Below are positions 1 through 5,100 of a DNA stretch of 5,442 nucleotides, piece after piece. The DNA comes from an uncultured Clostridia bacterium (lineage in GTDB: Bacteria > Bacillota > Clostridia > Oscillospirales > Ruminococcaceae), in NCBI GenBank assembly GCA_947625455.1, contig CANQOJ010000153.1, positions 1-5,442 on the forward strand. Reading direction: 5' to 3'. The position numbers were made by a program, and so were the translations under genes. How positions within the stretch are numbered: the first letter of the stretch is position 1; each line of letters starts with the position of its first letter. Below the pieces are notes generated by a model that had not been told where the DNA came from, did no database searches, and worked only from the letters and a program-made list of their open reading frames with translations.

Positions 1-488
1 AACGAAATATCGACGCCATCTCCGCCCTGCAAAAAGAAAATTGCAGATTGATTCAGGAATGCTATCACGATATTTATGTTTTTGACAGCTCTGACATACA
101 AGCCGAAACGGATGGGATTGTAAGGGTGACTGAAAGCAATTTCTCAGAATTTAGCAAAATATATCAAGTTGACTCCAAAACATATTGGAGCGCAGAACGT
201 ATTTTTAGAACGCTGAATGAGTGGCTGATATATCTGCTGTATCGGGAAAACATTGCCGTAGGATACATCTGCGTAAGAAACGGTGATATTGTCAGCTTAG
301 GCTATAGGGATAATACATTTGATAAATCTGCTTATAAGGCTTTAGTAACCGTCATATTGAGAGATTTACAAGTGGCAGGGTATAAAAAGTTGATATTTTT
401 CAACGACGACGAGGAAAGTCAGTCTGCCGCGCTGGAGCTTGGCTTCTCCTGTGTCGGTGTATATGTTTTATATTTTACAAGCGTATAG
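1..488 (+). CDS. GNAT-family N-acetyltransferase, C-terminal part (5' end outside window)
   Basis: The frame is open from the first complete codon (position 3) to the TAG at 486-488, giving 161 residues of a gene that begins left of the window. A TTG at 48 could be read as a start, but coding-quality sequence continues upstream of it (RNIDAISALQKENC...), so it is probably internal. The C-terminal half has the look of a GNAT fold: a strand with VGYICVRNG, a helix (YKALVTVILRDLQVAGYKKL), a strand (LIFFN), then the closing pattern ALELGFSCVGVYVLY, which matches the usual 'a..lGF..vg.y..y' ending. Family knowledge says such enzymes move an acetyl group from acetyl-CoA to an amine. The substrate cannot be told, and the acetyl-CoA-binding loop is not clearly canonical. 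It points toward the decayed mobilisation genes and ends 37 nt before the stop of the relaxase remnant. It could be cargo of the same old element or host DNA at its edge. Confidence 0.7.
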   Translation, partial: RNIDAISALQKENCRLIQECYHDIYVFDSSDIQAETDGIVRVTESNFSEFSKIYQVDSKTYWSAERIFRTLNEWLIYLLYRENIAVGYICVRNGDIVSLGYRDNTFDKSAYKALVTVILRDLQVAGYKKLIFFNDDEESQSAALELGFSCVGVYVLYFTSV

Positions 489-520
489 GCTCAATTTTTA
501 GGCTTGCCGGTAAGTTGAAA

Positions 521-550
521 GCCCTTTAGAAACCTAAAGGGCGCACTTTT
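521..550 (+). terminator. Hairpin between convergent genes, possible terminator
   Basis: A perfect 9-bp stem (GCCCTTTAG at 521-529 and CTAAAGGGC at 534-542) closes a 4-nt AAAC loop. On the + strand four T's follow after a 4-nt gap (547-550), so it could end the acetyltransferase transcript. On the - strand only TTTC follows, which is weaker. The stop codon of the truncated relaxase frame (526-528) lies inside the stem. The hairpin therefore belongs to whatever sequence replaced the relaxase 3' part. Confidence 0.5.
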
Positions 551-1044
551 ATACATACGAACCGACAGCCGACACACGGAGCTTCAAGTGGCGGAACATC
601 TCTAATTTGTAAGCTGTTGATAACAATGTGACAGTGGATATTTTTACTGTGATTGTGACCATCGACGTGGGTGCAAACAATAGCCTGATGTCCTGCAAAG
701 TGCTCGCGGCAAAACTGCTCACCCAACGCTTGCGCCCTGTCAACAGTCAGCCCATTCTCAATGCTGTCGCGCGGGTCAAAACTGATTATGTAGTGATGAC
801 TTTTAACGTCGCCCCGACTTCGGTTTTTTCCGTATTGGAGATTAGATTTCATACAGGCGATTGCGAAATCATCATCGCCGCAATTCAGAGTAGTGAAGCG
901 GCAGTTTTCACGAGGAATAAGCCTGCCGTTCTCATCAAGAATGGGGTTGTTCGTGAACTCGTCGTGTTCAAACAACAGATATTTTTCGGCCGCGCCGTAA
1001 TCTGCATTTTTAGAGCTTAAGTGTTTGAACGTCGCCAACCGCAT
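526..1044 (-). pseudogene. Truncated relaxase / mobilisation nuclease (N-terminal core only)
   Basis: The frame reads 172 residues from the ATG at 1044. An in-frame GTG sits one codon upstream, but the ATG has a better-spaced AAAGG about 6 nt before it. Relaxases nick the transfer origin of conjugative or mobilisable elements and stay bound to the DNA through a tyrosine. The visible core fits the MobA/MobL-type relaxase superfamily (relaxase/mobilisation nuclease domain): an N-terminal SSKNADYGAAEKYL segment with candidate catalytic Tyr16 or Tyr22, HHYIISF at residues 83-89, and the metal-binding histidine cluster THVDGHN...HCHIVINS at 125-144. Homologues, as I recall them, run several hundred residues. 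Here homology fades after about residue 150 and the frame ends with a short tail (CVGCRFVCIKVRPLGF) at a hairpin. It overlaps the end of the mobC remnant by 35 nt, the usual translationally coupled arrangement. Most likely non-functional for transfer. The family call is firm; calling it a pseudogene is inference from length. Confidence 0.85.
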
Positions 1045-1332
1045 CACCTACCTTTCGCAAAATTTCAAATTTCAGATCGGCGAGGTCGGAAATTGCCGAC
1101 CGAACATCACTATAAAGCGAGTTATACGACACACCGTGCTCGTTGATATACCGTGCAATCTGATTGAGATTCCCGCCGATTTTGCCGAGTTGGGCTGTCA
1201 GCGTGCCGACGCTGACAGTAGTTTTTCGTTGATTGGCGACATTGTGATGATAGGCTTGATGACTGCATCATAAGTCATTCGGGTTTTGACGACAGCGCTG
1301 CGTTTGGGTGTGTTATATATTTTGACATAACG
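1010..1332 (-). pseudogene. mobC: mobC-like relaxosome accessory gene, frameshifted and internally deleted
   Basis: MobC-type proteins bind near the transfer origin and help the relaxase. The C-terminal half is read in one - frame from about 1210 to the TAA at 1010-1012: GTLTAQLGKIGGNLNQIARY...NSLYSDVRSAISDLADLKFEILRKVGDAVGDVQ. GGNLNQIAR is the typical MobC signature. The N-terminal half is in another - frame, about 1332 down to 1210: TPKRSAVVKTRMT, then KPIITMSPINEKLLSA. Joining the frames needs one extra base near 1208-1212 (GCG-TCG read instead of GCG-GTC-GGC), so a single-base deletion is the simplest cause. From memory of related proteins, about 30 residues are expected between TRMT and KPIITVSP, where only YDAVI remains, which suggests an internal deletion near 1258-1275. 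No ATG with a ribosome site lies just before the recognisable N-terminus; in-frame ATGs at 1377 and 1395 would add a hydrophobic stretch unlike the family. It precedes and overlaps the relaxase, the normal order. Confidence 0.8.
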
Positions 1333-1376
1333 TTTAAAATACAGAAAAAGCAACCAGTGCAGACAGAATTTGAGCA

Positions 1377-1415
1377 TAAAAAACCAACGTATCAATTTGA
1401 ATTTGGCACGTTGGT
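1377..1415 (-). terminator. Possible - strand intrinsic terminator
   Basis: ACCAACGT at 1383-1390 pairs with ACGTTGGT at 1408-1415, an 8-bp perfect stem with a 17-nt loop. Read on the - strand the stem is followed directly by a run of T's (the A-run at 1378-1383 on the + strand). It would stop - strand transcription arriving from above 1415, before the mobC remnant. The large loop makes the call uncertain. Confidence 0.35.
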
Positions 1416-1726
1416 AACATTTTTATTTAAAGCAGGGTTTGGGGAAGGCTACTCCCCAACAATATTCCGCGCAAGACAAAATGAGCATAATGCAAGCTGG
1501 TTTTGTTGCTGCTCGCACTTCGCGGTCATAAACGCCCATAAGACAAGCTGATTTTGCAGCCAATCGACCGTCCGCAGGACGCTCTCTTGGGCAAAATCCC
1601 GCGTGTCTCGCTCGTGTTTGCAGACAAAACCCCGCGTGCATACGCCAAATTTGCTCCCGCGGTAAAATCTTGCTCTTTTAAAATTTCCACCCCCAAATTT
1701 TTCATTTATTAGAATACATCAATCAT
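1416..1726. other. Non-coding stretch with GC-rich short imperfect repeats
   Basis: I see no convincing gene here. A 72-codon - strand frame at 1423-1641 gives a Cys/Arg-rich product without recognisable motifs or a good ribosome site. The stretch does hold structure. TTGGGGA at 1439-1445 pairs with TCCCCAA at 1453-1459. CAAGCTGRTTTTG occurs at 1493-1505 and 1544-1556 with one difference. CAAAAYCCCGCGTG occurs at 1592-1605 and 1625-1638 with one difference. GC content is higher than in the AT-rich sequence on both sides (after 1660 and before 1430). Its position upstream of a mobilisation pair fits a remnant of element-borne control or transfer-origin DNA, but nothing identifies it as such. 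Confidence 0.4.
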
Positions 1727-1816
1727 TCACTTTTTCGGGTTTTGATCAGCATGCACATCCCGACATTCGTCGAGAATAGCAAAATATTGGAAATCATCTA
1801 ACGGGTCGCAATATGG
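1727..1816 (-). pseudogene. Possible 29-residue gene relic
   Basis: Between in-frame stops at 1817-1819 and 1727-1729 the - strand reads PYCDPLDDFQYFAILDECRD and then VHADQNPKK. The composition (acidic and aromatic, with a natural-looking LDDFQYFAILDECRD segment) looks more like protein than the surrounding frames, but there is no start codon. It may be the C-terminal fragment of an element gene. I do not recognise the family, and a chance frame of this length is possible. Confidence 0.2.
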
Positions 1817-1866
1817 TTAAACTGCGTATTATAGCCATTCCAAAGGCATTAATTTCATAAATTTAC

Positions 1867-1899
1867 AAAAGGGTCTGCCAGTTTGCGGCAGGCCCTTTT
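1867..1899. terminator. Strong bidirectional intrinsic terminator
   Basis: AAAAGGGTCTGCC (1867-1879) pairs with GGCAGGCCCTTTT (1887-1899) around a 7-nt loop. The 13-bp stem has one G-U pair and is GC-rich in the middle, with an A-tract on one side and a T-tract on the other, so it works in both directions. On the + strand it shields the downstream surface-protein gene from read-through. On the - strand it lies about 70-100 nt beyond the predicted start point of the leftward promoter at 1971-1999 and would end that transcript early. Confidence 0.85.
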
Positions 1900-1900
1900 A

Positions 1901-1940
1901 CAATAAAGTGTAGATTTTTGCAACAAAGTGTAGATTTTTG
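1901..1940. repeat. Two tandem 20-bp direct repeats (doubled left inverted-repeat arm)
   Basis: The unit CAAYAAAGTGTAGATTTTTG occurs at 1901-1920 and again at 1921-1940, differing at one base (T or C at position 4), and is followed by CAA. The core GTGTAGATTTTTGCAA is identical at 1908-1923 and 1928-1943. The reverse complement of this core is found at 2055-2070, so the tandem pair forms one side of an inverted repeat. It begins right after the terminator. Confidence 0.95.
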
Positions 1941-1949
1941 CAAATCGCA

Positions 1950-1965
1950 CATGTAAAAATACATG
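1950..1965. promoter_or_regulatory. Small palindrome at the predicted leftward transcription start
   Basis: CATGTA (1950-1955) and TACATG (1960-1965) are perfect inverted copies around AAAA. The palindrome covers roughly +1 to +15 of the predicted - strand transcript. It could be a repressor operator or a 5' stem-loop in the RNA. If the segment inverts, it moves with the promoter and keeps the same position relative to the start point. Confidence 0.35.
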
Positions 1966-1970
1966 GAGAT

Positions 1971-1999
1971 ATTTTAGCACAGATATTTTAAAAAATCAA
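1971..1999 (-). promoter_or_regulatory. Predicted extended -10 promoter facing away from the surface-protein gene
   Basis: On the - strand TTGATT (1994-1999) is followed after 17 nt by TAAAAT (1971-1976), with TGC directly before the -10 box, which makes an extended -10 element. Matches to the vegetative consensus are 4 of 6 and 5 of 6 at ideal spacing. The expected start is near 1964. The transcript would cross the left repeat arms and meet the terminator at 1867-1899. In the + direction between 1944 and 2134 I find no pair of boxes of similar quality. Confidence 0.6.
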
Positions 2000-2122
2000 T
2001 ACTTCCGAGAAAATATTTTAATGATTTCGCCCAAAAAATCTGACAAAAAATTCTTTGCAAAAATCTACACCTTTTCGCAAGACCCGTTTTGGAGTCCTTG
2101 CAATAACGCAAAATATTAGAAC

Positions 2123-2126
2123 GGAG
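2123..2126 (+). promoter_or_regulatory. Ribosome binding site of the vWA/LamG gene
   Basis: GGAG lies 8 nt before the ATG at 2135, a normal Firmicute spacing. It decides the start together with the signal peptide that begins at this codon. The 64-nt stretch between the right repeat arm and the ATG is the fixed part of the leader. Confidence 0.8.
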
Positions 2127-2134
2127 TGTGTCTG

Positions 2135-5100
2135 ATGAAATCATTGTTCAAACGTTTTGTGGCATTCACGCTTTGCGTGGTTATGGCTTTCGCTCTTGTG
2201 GGCGATCTCGGCGGCGCTTTGCCGATTTTTGCGGCGTCAACATCGTCGGAACCTGTGGCCAACGATTGGTACACCAAAGTGTTGGCACTTGATGTCATAC
2301 ATCGAAGCGCATACAATAACGACCCAGTAATCTATCACGAAGTTATTTACTATAACGGCAGCTCATTTGATAACGATTATATCTCTTATAATGAAGGTAG
2401 CGGCATTGTCACCGTCAACACCATCGATGATTACGGCGTGTTCGTCGGCTTTGCTGTCTTGGCGGGAAACGACATCGTCTCGTTCGCCACAGAAGACGGC
2501 AAGGAAGTTCTGAAGATCGATTACAAGTCGGTCATTGATGGAAAATCGCTCGTACACGAGGTTAAGATTAACGTATTCTACATGGATGAGCCGCATTACG
2601 GCGCAGACTTCGGTGCGGGCTCGGGCACAGGCGATGAAAACGACGTTTGCTATATCGCTCTGGACGAAAACGGAAATATTTTGGAAAAGGGAACCTCAAC
2701 TGTCAATGACAAGGTTGAGGACAGATTCTATATTGTTGACCCTGATTGGGTCATCACCGATATTAACGGCAAGCTGAGCCTTAATAATGGTGACTTTTAC
2801 AAGAAATACAACTTTAATGCGGGAGGCGTCGCGAAGCTTTACAACACCTCGGCGGGGCTCCATACCGACAAGACAGTTTATGCAACCGAAGCGTACGGCG
2901 ACGACATTAGCGGCTCTCGCACGTTTGACGTAACGCTTGAATCGTGGTATGGCGGCAACGCGACCGCCGACATCGGCCTGATTCTTGACGCCTCGGGCTC
3001 GATGGCGTTTTCTGCCTCTGATATGATCCCGATGCAGCTCGGGCAAGGAGACAATATAACCGAACTCGAAGAAATTTTTACATGGCTTGATCACAATACC
3101 GCTGATGTTACATATAGTTACGATAAGGAGCTTGAAGAAAGAGCCGAACGTAAGTACGGCAATTATACGCTCAGTTATGACGAAGCCACCAAAGAGTATA
3201 CACTCTCAACAAATGACAGCAAAGGCTATTATTATACTTCGGACGGAAGTTCGGAGGCAGGCGCAACATACACGTTCAAGGCGAACGAATATCTTCCGCC
3301 TGAAGTAGTCGACATTCTGTTGAAGCAGAAGGACACCGACAACTCAAAGCTCGGTTACAGCGGCTATTCATATTATGTTTACGACAGAAGAGACAGCCAC
3401 AGCGAGTTCAACCCCCTCGGCTATTGGGGAGGGCGGTTTGCAAAAACGGATCCCTATACCGTCACGACAACCTACCCTGCGCCCGAAGATATGATAGGGC
3501 ATTATACGTTTGATGACACGCTAAAAAATGAAATAGGCAGCGGTGAAGCTGCATTTATTAACAATGTTGAAAAGGGCAAAACGTTTGATAAAGATTCAGC
3601 GCCGACAGAGGCGGTTGCGCCCGAATATGTTGATGGCGATCCTAAAACGCTTGATTTAACAGCAACTGCCGAACAAGGCGCTCTTTTAGCAGATGTTAAG
3701 GCTACAGAATCTTTTACTATCTCAATGAGGGTAAAAGCGGGTGAGTTATTAACCAGCGGAAGTGGTGTTGATAAAACTCCTTTAGTATATATTGGCAGCG
3801 GCACAGATAATTATATTTCTGTATATAGACAAGGCGGTGGTTCTGATCCAAGAAGAAGAATAATAGTTGCTGTAAACGGAAGCACAGTAGAAAATATTGG
3901 AAATGTTTTTCAAAAAGCGAACAAGGGGCTTGGTACAGACAGCTGGGTAAATATATCACTGACTTATAATAATTCTACCAAACAAGCTAATGTATATTTA
4001 TCAGTAAAAGCTAAAGAAAATGGTACTAATGACGAAGGTACAAGTTTTGACATTGATCTTAGCGGATATACGCTTGATTTTAGCAACGCAGACATTATCA
4101 TTGGCGGAGATGTAGTAAATAAACCTCATACTAATCGATATACAGATACCCAAATGACTACATTTTGCGTATTTAACAAAGTATTAAATTCAGGTGAAAT
4201 TGAAACATTAAATACAGAAAAGAATATAAGCAATAGTTCTACCATGGAGAGTATTGGCGGTTTAACTGCCTTTTACGATTTTGGCGACGGTGAAGGCGAT
4301 AAATTAGGAAACCGTGTTACTTCGGCAAGCGGTTCTCTCACCTTCATCGAGCAAGCAAAAGACGGCTCATTCACCAAAACACCGCTCACAGGCGACACCG
4401 AGCTCGAACCGAATTATAAAGACAGCGCGCTGAATCTCACGCAAACCGCAAAGAACGGAGGAATTTTGCTTGACGCTGTTCCGACAGATAAAAATAATTT
4501 CAGCATTTCATTTAATGTAAAGAATGTAGAAAACGATACGCCAACACATGAAGCCGAATTGGTTTACATGGGCCCGTCAGATACAACCAAGACATACTAT
4601 AATATCTTCCGTTCGCAAAATGAAACGGAAACTAAGAGTGGTGATACAAGACATATAAGATTTTCTCAAGAGAGTAAATACGGTACCAAAGCCAGCGGTT
4701 CAAATGCTTTTAACCAAAAAGATAATCCTTGGAAAACAGTAACATTCACAGTTAATAATGGTGCTGTAACAGCTTATGTAGATGGCGCAAAAAGTACAGG
4801 CGTCGTCACATCTGATGTAGCTTTAAGTCCATTAACCGAAACTGATTTTGCCATTATTCTGGGCGGATTAAAAGATCTGTATGACGGCAAAGATATTTTA
4901 ATCGACGAATTATTTGTCTATAATAAGGCGCTTGATGAGAGTGAAGTGTCGCAGCTTTACAAATCGCTGCAAGACCCGGAGCCAGTTGCCTCGTCGAAGT
5001 ACGTCGCCCTTGACGACAGCGGCAACATCATCGCAAGTATCGACGCCAAACTTGTTAACGAAGGTAACCCCGACGCTATGCGCGGGTGGTACTATGTCAA

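Larger units (their letters stand above)
1908..2070. repeat. Inverted-repeat-bounded segment, candidate invertible promoter (or relic of a small mobile element)
   Basis: A 16-bp perfect inverted repeat (GTGTAGATTTTTGCAA at 1908-1923 and 1928-1943; TTGCAAAAATCTACAC at 2055-2070) encloses a very AT-rich 111-bp segment (1944-2054). The match extends a little further with a one-base bulge (AAAG outside the left arms, CCTTT outside the right arm). The right arm ends 64 nt before the start codon of a large secreted protein. Established knowledge: short inverted repeats around a promoter, upstream of surface-structure genes, are the hallmark of phase-variable invertible promoters. The promoter inside now faces away from the gene. 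Alternative: IS21-type elements also carry repeated ends, and this could be a deleted element or MITE. I see no target-site duplication outside the arms and no transposase. The repeats are certain; the role is inference. Confidence 0.6.

Noticed and set aside
48..488. TTG at 48 as the start of the acetyltransferase gene.
   Set aside because: The same frame is open to the window edge with protein-like sequence upstream, and no convincing ribosome site precedes the TTG. The gene is better read as 5'-truncated by the window.
520..550. GTGCGCCC on the - strand, resembling a group II intron 5' end, at the point where the relaxase is interrupted.
   Set aside because: Only eight bases match. What follows is a short hairpin and then the acetyltransferase gene, with no intron domain structure, domain V or intron-encoded protein.
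628..1020. A 130-codon + strand frame opposite the relaxase.
   Set aside because: It lies wholly antisense to a clearly recognisable relaxase core and has no family resemblance.
1423..1641. A 72-codon - strand frame rich in Cys, Arg and Ala.
   Set aside because: No recognisable domain or good ribosome site, and the sequence consists partly of short DNA repeats. It reads as a by-product of a GC-rich non-coding stretch.
1908..2070. The inverted-repeat segment as a complete insertion sequence.
   Set aside because: There is no transposase frame in 111 bp and no target-site duplication is visible outside the arms. A deleted element or MITE remains possible, but the promoter content and position favour a switch.
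1901..2070. A CRISPR array, suggested by the repeated 20-bp units.
   Set aside because: Only two directly repeated units occur, with no spacer between them, and the third copy is inverted.
2696..3094. A 132-codon - strand frame, and other frames (2116-2316 -, 3502-3804 -, 4914-5225 +) inside the large gene.
   Set aside because: All overlap the continuous secreted-protein frame, whose signal peptide, vWA and LamG motifs show which frame is coding.
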